35,476 nt of DNA from a virus. The notes under the pieces were generated by a model. That model ran no database searches, was not told where the DNA came from, and saw only the letters and a list, made by a program, of their open reading frames with translations. The position numbers and the translations under genes are program-made. Location of the stretch: IMG/VR virus record IMGVR_UViG_3300047546_001285, positions 1 to 35,476 of that record; one strand, written 5' to 3'. This document shows positions 23,393 through 29,864 of this stretch, in pieces. Position 1 is the stretch's first letter, and each line of letters starts with the position of its first letter.

Positions 23393-24042
23393 GGTTTGAT
23401 CATTTTGAGTGTGTGTTTGAATGGGTTTCCTTCTATATTCTCTACGCATAACATCATCATTTCTGCTATGTTTCGGGTCTCAGCCTGCGCATCTGGTTTA
23501 CTTCTCAAATTATATAAATGAATAAAAGCCTGTAAAGATCCAGTCCAAATGAACTCAGTCATTAGGTTTAACGGCAAAACCATTCTGGCCTGTTCCTTAG
23601 ATACACCTAATTCTAATAGATGTTCGTAATTCTGCTTGGCTTGCTTGATAGATTCTCCCATTATGCTATTTGCTACTGATTGTTTGTATGTATCAATTGT
23701 ACCATCACTACCTTGTTTAGAATCTTTAGACTGTTCTCTCCATTCACCAAAAGAAACACTATAATATTCATCAGAGAAATCAACATAACGACCGCTGATT
23801 GAGTTTACCGATATTCCGACAGTGTGCTTAAATAACTGGCGTTCCACAAATATGGGGCACTTGATTCTAAACTGTAACTGAGGATGTCTAAATGGAGAAG
23901 TATGTCCATGAGTCCAAAGATATTTAATAAGCCTTGAGTTTTGGTCCTCTGTGTAGTTAGAGGCATCTTTTCCGTATGACACTCTTGCCACATTTGCAAT
24001 CATTTCGTCGTTTCCGAAGTGGGATAATAATTCAACTTTCAT
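23389..24042 (-). CDS. thyX: Flavin-dependent thymidylate synthase
   Basis: This is a 217-residue protein. ERQLFKHTVGISVNSISGRY at residues 67-86 corresponds to the ThyX signature. S78, N80, S83, R85 and Y86 are conserved. The classical RHR reads as a K-H-T-V-G variant, as in some phage ThyX proteins. TSPFRHPQLQFRIKCPI and LPLNLMTEFIWTGSLQAF are further family segments. It methylates dUMP to dTMP using FAD and methylene-tetrahydrofolate, supplying thymidine for phage DNA alongside nrdJ. The gene overlaps both neighbours by a few bases. Confidence 0.88.
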   Translation of the reverse strand: MKVELLSHFGNDEMIANVARVSYGKDASNYTEDQNSRLIKYLWTHGHTSPFRHPQLQFRIKCPIFVERQLFKHTVGISVNSISGRYVDFSDEYYSVSFGEWREQSKDSKQGSDGTIDTYKQSVANSIMGESIKQAKQNYEHLLELGVSKEQARMVLPLNLMTEFIWTGSLQAFIHLYNLRSKPDAQAETRNIAEMMMLCVENIEGNPFKHTLKMIKP

Positions 24043-24175
24043 TTTTCTTTTCTAAATATTCTGCGAATGAAATAGCCGTACTCTCGCTAGGAAAAGTACT
24101 AACTAACTCTTGTTTGTAATAAACACGCCACACATCTACTCCATTGACTGTGGCTTTAACTATTCTTGTGTTCAT
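24032..24175 (-). CDS. Small unknown protein, 47 residues
   Basis: ATG 24175 overlaps the preceding TGA (ATGA) and the stop overlaps thyX by 11 bases. The product (MNTRIVKATVNGVDVWRVYY, then a helical end SFAEYLEKKN) has a beta-beta-alpha look, like small phage proteins that cap or bind partners. No family is recognised, but the framing by overlaps supports it. Confidence 0.55.
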   Translation of the reverse strand: MNTRIVKATVNGVDVWRVYYKQELVSTFPSESTAISFAEYLEKKNES

Positions 24176-24522
24176 GTTAGGAGGTCTTTGAATTTTTTAC
24201 GCTTATCAATTTGTTCTGTTCTATGTTTCTCTTTCTCTAGTTCAGGTACTCTTCTCAGCATGCTTTCTTCAAGAATATCTGAGGCGCTAGTTTCAAGGAA
24301 GTCTACAAAGGTAATGTATTTTGCTAATTCTGTCCAAGAAGATTTTCTAATTACTTCAGTTGCCTTTTCGTAACTTGAACAATCCTTGTAGATCATAGCA
24401 TCACCAATTATATCTGACAGCATATCAGTACGATAGCGAATGTAGTTGTCGTCTGTTATTGCAAAAATAAACCCGCTGGGTGTGTAGATTAATATCTTTT
24501 CCCAATCAAATGAGTCCTTCAT
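24172..24522 (-). CDS. Unknown protein, 116 residues
   Basis: The N-terminus is beta-rich and aromatic (FDWEKILIYTPSGFIFAITD) and the second half is helical and charged, ending EKEKHRTEQIDKRKKFKDL. It overlaps the end of the serine recombinase gene by 17 bases. No motif is known. It may be an accessory of the recombinase by position only. Confidence 0.55.
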   Translation of the reverse strand: MKDSFDWEKILIYTPSGFIFAITDDNYIRYRTDMLSDIIGDAMIYKDCSSYEKATEVIRKSSWTELAKYITFVDFLETSASDILEESMLRRVPELEKEKHRTEQIDKRKKFKDLLT

Positions 24523-25201
24523 ATATGTTGTTTCTTAGTATTTTGGTTATGGTTGTTGATTCTATTCTCCCACCTTTCTTGCCTTTGATTCCTTGTTTGT
24601 TTAGTTCACGGGCTATGTCTTTGTAAGTGAGGCCTCCCTCCCTCAAATCGTAAACCGTTTTGACTATCTTCATTTCACTATCATCAGGTATTAGTTTCCC
24701 ATCAACTTTGAGAAAGCCCAATGGGGTAACGCCACAATATACCTTGCGTTCTTTCTTTAAGTGTGACATAACACTTGTGATAAGTTCTCCCCTTTGATTG
24801 GATTCAAACTCAGCAAATGCTGCAATCATTTGAAGCATAAGTTTGCCGTGAGATGTACGAGTGTCTACTTGAAAGTCTTGCGTGTAGAATGCCACGTCTT
24901 TCTTTTCGAGGAAGTCAATCCATTTCAAAGTATCTTTGAGGTTCCTACCAAAACGAGATAGACTGTATACGGCAACTACATCAATCTTCTTTTGTTCAGC
25001 CAATCTAATCATCTTCATAAACTCAGGGCGATTCTCAAATCGTTTACCTGATACGCCTGGATCTGAGAACTGATAACGAATCTCGCAGTCGTTCATATTA
25101 CAGAACGCTTGTAGTTTCTCTAACTGATTGTCTAACGAAGAGCCGTCTTCGACTTGGTCAACGTGTGACACCCTCGTGTATATCGCTGCTACTTTCTTCA
25201 T
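24506..25201 (-). CDS. Serine recombinase (resolvase/invertase type)
   Basis: In this 231-residue protein, residues 1-140 are a serine-recombinase catalytic domain: AAIYTRVSHVDQ with the nucleophile S12, DPGVSGKRFENRP, YSLSRFGRNLKD (catalytic Arg) and GKLMLQMIAAFAEFE leading into the long E helix. Residues 150-231 are a short recombinase/helix-turn-helix region (GLTYKDIARELNKQGIKGKK). The zinc ribbon and coiled coil of large serine integrases are absent, so it is nearer to resolvases or invertases. I saw no flanking inverted recombination sites. It could resolve genome multimers or switch DNA. Confidence 0.85.
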   Translation of the reverse strand: MKKVAAIYTRVSHVDQVEDGSSLDNQLEKLQAFCNMNDCEIRYQFSDPGVSGKRFENRPEFMKMIRLAEQKKIDVVAVYSLSRFGRNLKDTLKWIDFLEKKDVAFYTQDFQVDTRTSHGKLMLQMIAAFAEFESNQRGELITSVMSHLKKERKVYCGVTPLGFLKVDGKLIPDDSEMKIVKTVYDLREGGLTYKDIARELNKQGIKGKKGGRIESTTITKILRNNIYEGLI

Positions 25202-25544
25202 TTTTAGTTTGCTTTTCTTTTAGTTTTCCAATTGATGATTTAATAATCTGATTCATAATTGTATTGTAATCTACTCCGATTGTATTGGCGTATGCTGCCA
25301 ATGTCGTGGAGTTTCTTCGTGTCATTGTAACATTGATTAACTTGTTAGGCTTTCTTTTGGCAAATGCTTTTCGTGATAATCTAACTCTATGTTTGATGCA
25401 GTAGTAATAAACTAAATCAGACACCAATACATCTACGTCTCTAAAATCAAATTTGTGTGCAAGTTGATGCAATTGATCGTACAGTCCATTAGGAATACTA
25501 ATGGTTGTTTGGTGTTTTGATTTTTGTTTTCTTACTTTCTCCAT
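25158..25544 (-). CDS. Putative ribbon-helix-helix DNA-binding protein
   Basis: I chose ATG 25544 (128 residues, MEKVRKQKSKHQTTISIPNG). Residues 12-50 (TTISIPNGLYDQLHQLAHKF) and residues about 70-110 (NKLINVTMTRRNSTTLAAYA) each look like a beta strand followed by two helices, so two RHH-like units may be present. It is basic. It overlaps the recombinase gene by 44 bases, an unusually long overlap, and may regulate it or help it bind DNA. The RHH call is by pattern and not certain. Confidence 0.5.
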   Translation of the reverse strand: MEKVRKQKSKHQTTISIPNGLYDQLHQLAHKFDFRDVDVLVSDLVYYYCIKHRVRLSRKAFAKRKPNKLINVTMTRRNSTTLAAYANTIGVDYNTIMNQIIKSSIGKLKEKQTKNEESSSDIHEGVTR

Positions 25545-25663
25545 CTTGTCCAATATATCCAAAATCCTAATAAGCCAATGATTGTAAAGTCTACAATACA
25601 AGGGGCAAAGTCAGACCAAAAGTTCTTTAGTCTAATCGATAGAAAATACAATCGCTTCTTCAT
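25532..25663 (-). CDS. Small membrane protein, 43 residues
   Basis: A short frame from ATG 25663 to TAA 25532 overlaps both neighbours. It begins MKKRLYFLSIRLKNFWSD. It has one hydrophobic helix (IVDFTIIGLLGFWIYW) and a basic end (TRWRK), giving a positive-inside single-pass protein. Support comes from the good membrane profile and from the gap it fills between two genes. Confidence 0.45.
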   Translation of the reverse strand: MKKRLYFLSIRLKNFWSDFAPCIVDFTIIGLLGFWIYWTRWRK

Positions 25664-26036
25664 TGATGTCGATTTTATTTACAATCATATTGTCTTCACA
25701 TTGAAAGTAGTAGGCAAGATTGGAACCTAATGCGATGTATGGTCCTCCGCTTGGGTCTACAAAGTCAATAACATTCTCCTTCGACTTTACGTGCTTGGAG
25801 TATTTATTAAAGAAGTCATAGTCTGTTTCCATCTTTCTTTCAAACTCTTCACGAGAAAGATTGGGGTCTGAGGCCTCAGTCATATAAACAATGTAGGCTG
25901 TATCATAATCGTTAGCCAATCCAAATCGAAGACCCATTTCAAACATGCCTGTCATCTTAACAGTGTTTCCTTCTTTCTCAAATCGAATACGGTCACCGTA
26001 ACGATTACTTCTCTCAATTATTATATGATTATCCAT
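25632..26036 (-). CDS. Unknown acidic protein, 134 residues
   Basis: It is a soluble mixed protein: IIIERSNRYGDRIRFEKEGN, TEASDPNLSREEFERKMETD and DPSGGPYIALGSNLAYYFQ. No family is recognised. The codons for Glu-Ala-Ser lie in the palindrome CTGAGGCCTCAG at 25868-25879. About 40 AT-rich bases separate it from the next gene upstream. Confidence 0.6.
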   Translation of the reverse strand: MDNHIIIERSNRYGDRIRFEKEGNTVKMTGMFEMGLRFGLANDYDTAYIVYMTEASDPNLSREEFERKMETDYDFFNKYSKHVKSKENVIDFVDPSGGPYIALGSNLAYYFQCEDNMIVNKIDINEEAIVFSID

Positions 26037-26077
26037 AAAGTTTTTTAATAATTAAATTGTTTTAATTTTAATTTTGA

Positions 26078-26275
26078 TTAAATTCTTGTGATTTCTGCTA
26101 CTAATAAATTAACTAATTCTTCTCGTGTCAAATGTTCTTGGTCATAACGTGACACAATCGCAATCAGATTTTCTTTTCTGTAGTTTGCAATAGACTTGAC
26201 CAATTCAGCAAATGCATTCTCTGTGTTCTCACTGAGTTTTTCTTTTTCTACTAATTTGTTGTTTGTTGTGTTCAT
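26078..26275 (-). CDS. Small helical protein, 65 residues
   Basis: The product is a charged helical protein (KLVEKEKLSENTENAFAELV, then QEHLTREELVNLLVAEITRI). It overlaps the next gene by ATGA. No known family. It lies in the run of small accessory genes. Confidence 0.58.
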   Translation of the reverse strand: MNTTNNKLVEKEKLSENTENAFAELVKSIANYRKENLIAIVSRYDQEHLTREELVNLLVAEITRI

Positions 26276-26496
26276 GAGTGTTGTTTTAAGTATTCGATTA
26301 TTTTGTTTTCTAGTCCGTTTGTTTCATCAAGAATGTGTTTGAGTGTATCCAAAGACGAACTCTTAATGTGAGGGTGTTTGAACTCCTCTCCATTCCAATA
26401 AGCAACGGTATCTTCACGGTGGAACATATTCCACATTTTGTTAAATGGATTGTAATGTAACAACCAATCGTAAGTGCTCTTTATCATGATATTCAT
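26272..26496 (-). CDS. Small unknown protein, 74 residues
   Basis: ATG 26496 overlaps the glucosaminidase stop (ATGA); a second in-frame ATG lies three codons later. The N-terminal half is aromatic (STYDWLLHYNPFNKMWNMF) and the C-terminal half helical (DTLKHILDETNGLENKIIEY). Function unknown. Confidence 0.58.
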   Translation of the reverse strand: MNIMIKSTYDWLLHYNPFNKMWNMFHREDTVAYWNGEEFKHPHIKSSSLDTLKHILDETNGLENKIIEYLKQHS

Positions 26497-26993
26497 TTTA
26501 CTGACTTTAGTGTTTGAACATATCGTGGGTCGGAAGCATACGAACCGTCAATCTTATTTAAATATCTGTTTTGTATGTGAATGTAGCACTTAATACAATC
26601 TCTATACGTATTGTATTTTGCGTACACTCCATGCTTGCCGGCTACAAATTTACAATTGTGGTACGTAATTCCAAATAAATTTTTTGCCTGTTGTCCCACA
26701 TTAGACTTGCCGTGATTACTTTCTATCTTAGATTGTGCACACGCCATTGCTGCTAACACTGCACCGTTCTTAGTTAATTCGGCTGTTATGCCTGAGTCTG
26801 TGAGTTTGACGTCTTGTTCTGTAACTGCCTCAACTGTTTTAGTATGAGTTATGTATCGAATCTTTTCTGGGAGTTGGCTATAATAAATCAAGCCTGAGCC
26901 CAATAAAATGTTAATCAAGACAGATACCCAAAAACCTTTGGTCATATCTCTGTACCGAACCAATTGAAGGTCGTCATTAATTTTTAATATCAT
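26493..26993 (-). CDS. Membrane-anchored glucosaminidase-like lytic enzyme
   Basis: In this 166-residue protein, residues 1-19 are cytoplasmic and about 20-38 form a membrane helix (GFWVSVLINILLGSGLIYY). Residues 75-166 resemble the glucosaminidase (GH73/FlgJ-type) domain. AAMACAQSKIESNHGKS carries the likely catalytic Glu (E91), followed by AKNLFGIT and YAKYNTYRDCIKCYIHI. It would cut the glycan chains of peptidoglycan from the periplasmic side of the inner membrane. It is far from the other lysis genes, which suggests an earlier role or superinfection control; that is inference. Confidence 0.72.
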   Translation of the reverse strand: MILKINDDLQLVRYRDMTKGFWVSVLINILLGSGLIYYSQLPEKIRYITHTKTVEAVTEQDVKLTDSGITAELTKNGAVLAAMACAQSKIESNHGKSNVGQQAKNLFGITYHNCKFVAGKHGVYAKYNTYRDCIKCYIHIQNRYLNKIDGSYASDPRYVQTLKSVK

Positions 26994-27005
26994 AATTTAT
27001 TTTTA

Positions 27006-27128
27006 TTAAAATAACATAATATAAATTAGCGATAGCCAAATTATAAATGTTATTGACATAGATGCTGCGAAAGGATGCTCTTCTGCAAACTTTTCAACGT
27101 GAGCCCAAAGTTGTTTAATCGTCTTCAT
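27006..27128 (-). CDS. Small membrane protein, 40 residues
   Basis: ATG 27128 overlaps the upstream frame; the stop is TAA 27006-27008. The N-terminal half is amphipathic (MKTIKQLWAHVEKFAEEHPF) and residues 24-40 form a membrane helix running to the C-terminus (ITFIIWLSLIYIMLF). The shape fits a small single-pass protein. No family recognised. Confidence 0.5.
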   Translation of the reverse strand: MKTIKQLWAHVEKFAEEHPFAASMSITFIIWLSLIYIMLF

Positions 27129-27231
27129 ATAAATCGTTATAAATGTAGTAATATCTAAACATTGTGTCACTTACTGCTGTTGATGTCCACGTTACCGTAT
27201 TCTCAACAAAGACTATTGTCATCAAGTACAT
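27115..27231 (-). CDS. Small protein, 38 residues, first gene of a leaderless transcript
   Basis: The frame from ATG 27231 ends at TAA 27115-27117 inside the next gene. The product begins MYLMTIVFVENTVTWTST and ends in aromatic and acidic residues (RYYYIYNDLYEDD). It is supported by a full promoter whose -7 box ends 4 bases before its ATG. Function unknown. Confidence 0.5.
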   Translation of the reverse strand: MYLMTIVFVENTVTWTSTAVSDTMFRYYYIYNDLYEDD

Positions 27232-27235
27232 GGCA

Positions 27236-27266
27236 CAAATATATTACTTCTTTCTGTTTCTAACAA
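27236..27266 (-). promoter_or_regulatory. Bacteroidetes-type promoter (TTG-N20-TATATTTG)
   Basis: On the minus strand TTG (27264-27266) and TATATTTG (27236-27243) are exactly 20 bases apart and the box ends 4 bases before ATG 27231. It overlaps the 3' end of the gene at 27244-27447 and would drive the genes to its left. Confidence 0.65.
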
Positions 27267-27447
27267 TTCTTTTTTCTTTTTCTTCTTTGAGTTCATCAAA
27301 TGTAAAATCAAATCCCTGGCTTGGGGTCTCACTCTCCCATCTATCCAACATAGCAAGGATATGGGCATACTTATCGTCTGAATACATCATATGATGCACA
27401 AGTAAAGCAATAAGTTGTTTGCGTTGATTAATGTCTAATCTTTTCAT
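27244..27447 (-). CDS. Small basic helical protein, 67 residues
   Basis: It contains DINQRKQLIALLVHHMMYSD, SETPSQGFDFTFDEL, then a basic end KEEKEKRIVRNRKK. It overlaps the upstream gene by ATGA. No family recognised. Its SETPS codons carry one copy of the GGGGTCTCA motif (27323-27331). Confidence 0.58.
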   Translation of the reverse strand: MKRLDINQRKQLIALLVHHMMYSDDKYAHILAMLDRWESETPSQGFDFTFDELKEEKEKRIVRNRKK

Positions 27448-27653
27448 TGTCCAAATGTTTCGTTGTAAACTTCTTCAAATGTGCCTTCTCCTGTTAATTG
27501 AAAATTTCTACCACATTCAAAAATTTTTTGCGACTCCTCCTTGTGCATTGCTTTGGCTTGTTCAATTTCAAATTGATGTAATGATAAATCAAAACCATAA
27601 TCAATTAAGTGATGTACCAACCTCTCCACGCTACTTTGTTTATTATTGCTCAT
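27444..27653 (-). CDS. Small accessory protein, NETFG family
   Basis: This 69-residue protein, MSNNKQSSVERLVHHLIDYG with the end FEEVYNETFGQ, is a shorter paralogue of the two NETYGGGEQ proteins at 22235-23117. Its start region is a near-exact 30-base repeat of DNA at 22121-22150. A weak Shine-Dalgarno (GGAGT) lies upstream. Function unknown. Confidence 0.68.
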   Translation of the reverse strand: MSNNKQSSVERLVHHLIDYGFDLSLHQFEIEQAKAMHKEESQKIFECGRNFQLTGEGTFEEVYNETFGQ

Positions 27654-27657
27654 TGTT

Positions 27658-28167
27658 TTATACTCCTATGATTCTAATTGAATATTGACTGAATACAAAC
27701 TCACGGTTGTTGTAGGCTTCTTGAAAGCCAGTAAGTGAGTAAACTTTACCAACAGCCTCAGCATTCAGCATAAACTCTTCGTCTGTCATTTCATCATCAT
27801 CTTCATCATCAACTAAGTACACACGTAGTTCTTTATCTACATGACCTTTGTACGCAGAGATAAATCCTGTGAGCATTGTGTACTCGTTTGGATACTGTGC
27901 GGGAAGATCAAGCCAGCAATCTACGGTTCTAAGCATATGGTACATGGTTGTTCTGTCGCGTCCAAAGGATTGTGCTACGAGGTCTTGATTGATTTTCTCT
28001 AATTCAAGAGATACATAGCAACCGATGTTGCGTATGATAACCATATTTGTTACCTGTGTACTTGTGTAGGTTTCTTTCGATACACCGAAATAAGATTCTA
28101 ATTGTGAGTGAATCTTTTCTAATTTGTCTGCTGTTGGTTTGTCCAATACTCTTTTAGATTTTGTCAT
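27658..28167 (-). CDS. DnaA C-terminal-domain-like protein
   Basis: This is a 169-residue protein. Residues 10-90 resemble domain IV of DnaA: QLESYFGVS, a helical segment, then DLVAQSFGRDRTTMYHMLRT. In DnaA the equivalent helix-turn-helix with a GRDHSTV-like signature reads the origin. The AAA+ part is missing. Residues 100-135 are very acidic (DDEDDDEMTDEEF) and the end (FQEAYNNREFVFSQYSIRII) is a separate small module. It may bind the phage or host origin, or act as a repressor. It overlaps the upstream gene by 14 bases. Confidence 0.62.
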   Translation of the reverse strand: MTKSKRVLDKPTADKLEKIHSQLESYFGVSKETYTSTQVTNMVIIRNIGCYVSLELEKINQDLVAQSFGRDRTTMYHMLRTVDCWLDLPAQYPNEYTMLTGFISAYKGHVDKELRVYLVDDEDDDEMTDEEFMLNAEAVGKVYSLTGFQEAYNNREFVFSQYSIRIIGV

Positions 28168-28390
28168 TGTTTGATTTGTTTGAATTGTTAAATATTTCGA
28201 TAAGTTGTTTTAGGTCTGAGGCCTCAGATATAAAAATATCCATATCACCAACCTGTACTTGCATTACACCCATTTCGTTGATGTCACCAATAAGGTAGTC
28301 ATAATCTGTAATCTTGAGTCGCATAAACTCATAGTCATCAAAAACCATAGACTCAAAGCCCATGTGAATTAAATCTTCTTTATTTATCAT
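28154..28390 (-). CDS. Small acidic protein, 78 residues
   Basis: Begins MINKEDLIHMGFESMVFDDY, contains two beta hairpins (MRLKITDYDYLIGDI and VMQVQVGDMDIFI), and ends in a helix (LKQLIEIFNNSN). Proteins of this plan are frequent in Bacteroidetes phages, without known function. The palindrome TCTGAGGCCTCAGA (28215-28228) encodes its SEAS residues. Confidence 0.62.
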   Translation of the reverse strand: MINKEDLIHMGFESMVFDDYEFMRLKITDYDYLIGDINEMGVMQVQVGDMDIFISEASDLKQLIEIFNNSNKSNNDKI

Positions 28391-28395
28391 ATGTA

Positions 28396-28599
28396 TTATA
28401 TGTGGAATGTTAGATAATGTTTTACTTGTTCGTAGTGTGCAATCTCATTTCTGTTTTGCCACTCGTGTGATTTTAGAGCCTCGATTACTTTCTTGATTGC
28501 CAAGATAGAACAGTATCGTGCTATCTGCTCGTCGATGGGGTCTGGGTACATATACAACATTTCATTGTATAAGTGCTTGGCTTCTTCTTCGTGTGTCAT
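28396..28599 (-). CDS. Small helical protein, 67 residues
   Basis: THEEEAKHLYNEMLYMYPDP is followed by ARYCSILAIKKVIEALKSHE and an aromatic end (HYEQVKHYLTFHI). The pattern of a Cys in a helix, then a Trp-rich linker and a helix, matches small accessory proteins common in Bacteroidetes phages. No function known. Confidence 0.62.
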   Translation of the reverse strand: MTHEEEAKHLYNEMLYMYPDPIDEQIARYCSILAIKKVIEALKSHEWQNRNEIAHYEQVKHYLTFHI

Positions 28600-28602
28600 A
28601 CT

Positions 28603-28908
28603 TTATGAATTAATAACTAAAAATAAAAACATACCTCTGTTGAACAAATTGTTAGCCTTCTGCAATCTTTCTTTTGTGCTTTTTGTGTACATTGATCTGT
28701 CGGGTATTTCTTCTAAGTCTTGCAAGTCAAATAACTTTTCCCACTTGCCGTTTACTAACTGATATCCTGAAAATATTTCAACAGCATTGCTTGCTTCATA
28801 AGTCATTTTGAATTTGGTATTGTTGTCCACGTGCTTTTTAATCACAGTATCGTATGAATAAAATGTTTCGTGGCACGATGCTCGGTAAATTTCTACTAGT
28901 TCTTTCAT
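28603..28908 (-). CDS. Unknown protein, 101 residues
   Basis: A soluble mixed protein: KELVEIYRASCHETFYSYDT, SGYQLVNGKWEKLFDLQDLE and a hydrophobic end (NLFNRGMFLFLVINS). The end could be a weak membrane helix but is short. No family recognised. Confidence 0.58.
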   Translation of the reverse strand: MKELVEIYRASCHETFYSYDTVIKKHVDNNTKFKMTYEASNAVEIFSGYQLVNGKWEKLFDLQDLEEIPDRSMYTKSTKERLQKANNLFNRGMFLFLVINS

Positions 28909-28930
28909 GTTTTATTCTTTTCCACTATCA

Positions 28931-29128
28931 TCAGTCGAGTGACTGTCTCCAACTTCTCAGTTGAGAGAGCAAGTACAGTTGCTCGGTTGTTTCGTTTGAC
29001 TTGGGTTTGTTAGCCATTAAATAATTAAGTTGTGCTGTCTCACTTGTGATGCGACGAGACAATGCAATCTTCAAGTCCTTACCTTTAAGGTGTCTTGAAT
29101 CTCTACGATAGACTTTTAGTTTATTCAT
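28931..29128 (-). CDS. Small basic protein, 65 residues
   Basis: Basic and helical: NKLKVYRRDSRHLKGKDLKI, then SETAQLNYLMANKPKSN and a Leu/Arg helix (LYLLSQLRSWRQSLD). It may be a nucleic-acid or protein binder. No family recognised. Confidence 0.55.
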   Translation of the reverse strand: MNKLKVYRRDSRHLKGKDLKIALSRRITSETAQLNYLMANKPKSNETTEQLYLLSQLRSWRQSLD

Positions 29129-29134
29129 ATCTTA

Positions 29135-29554
29135 TTAATAACCGTTTTCTCTTAGTTCTATTTCTTGTTGGAAGTGATACCCCCAAGGTGTCAAAGCAAA
29201 TGACTCAACGAGTCCTACGTAATACCAAAAGATATCGTACAATGAGTCGTCTGATATTTCTGATAATGTCATTGGGTCGGGGGTCTCAAACCTCATCCCT
29301 TCCTCATACGCACGTCTCCATAACATTGTATCTCTCCACTCTCTAACACCCAATGCACACAACATAAACCTAACAGGTTTCTTTGCAATGGTATCAATGT
29401 CAAGGTTAGGCTTCTCTTGCCACTCCGCAAGAAGTTTACCCTGCTTATCTTCAATGACACCGCTAGTCAAGGCATCATCATAAATACTTCTGTCATAAAA
29501 CCATAGGGCTGTATTGCCCATGAATTTCTTTGTTTGTTCTGTTTTAGCTTGCAT
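29135..29554 (-). CDS. Unknown Trp-rich protein, 139 residues
   Basis: A helical, aromatic protein: NTALWFYDRSIYDDALTSG, KPVRFMLCALGVREWRDTML and DIFWYYVGLVESFALTPWGY. No catalytic motif that I can name. It overlaps the first paralogue of the tandem array by 11 bases. Its FETPDP codons carry a GGGGTCTCA copy (29280-29288). Confidence 0.58.
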   Translation of the reverse strand: MQAKTEQTKKFMGNTALWFYDRSIYDDALTSGVIEDKQGKLLAEWQEKPNLDIDTIAKKPVRFMLCALGVREWRDTMLWRRAYEEGMRFETPDPMTLSEISDDSLYDIFWYYVGLVESFALTPWGYHFQQEIELRENGY

Positions 29555-29864
29555 AACTTAATTGGTTTAATCGATTAATTTCTTCATAAATTAATTTAAG
29601 GTCGTTGTTTATTTTTTCAATCAGTTCGTCTGTTGGTTTACAGTAATATATTTCTTTCGTTCTATGGTCATCGGGAGTTGCCCATCCCCGAACGTATATT
29701 GTAGGCTCAATATGGTGGATACCCCACTCAGGACAAGCGGATGACTGTATGACAATGCCTCTTGTGTTTATCTGAATATGATCCATATTACGAACCCGCT
29801 GATACACTACTCGCATGAATACATCATCGTCTTTTCTTACGAGCAAAATTCTAAAGGGGTACAT
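29544..29864 (-). CDS. Tandem-array paralogue 5 (PFRILLVRK/RVVYQ family)
   Basis: This is a 106-residue member of a five-gene family lying head to tail. The N-terminus MYPFRILLVRKDDDVFMRVV is followed by Y-Q. The middle has YVRGWATPDDHRTKE, matching the family's xxRGD-x-x-x-x-DH place with GWA instead of GDQ. The C-terminal helix ends NNDLKLIYEEINRLNQL. It is the most diverged in the central loop. No known family. It overlaps the next copy by 14 bases. Confidence 0.68.
   Translation of the reverse strand: MYPFRILLVRKDDDVFMRVVYQRVRNMDHIQINTRGIVIQSSACPEWGIHHIEPTIYVRGWATPDDHRTKEIYYCKPTDELIEKINNDLKLIYEEINRLNQLSYAS

Noticed and set aside
24506-25201. Reading the serine recombinase as a lysogeny integrase
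   Set aside because: It lacks the zinc ribbon and length of phage serine integrases, and I found no attachment-site-like repeats or repressor next to it.
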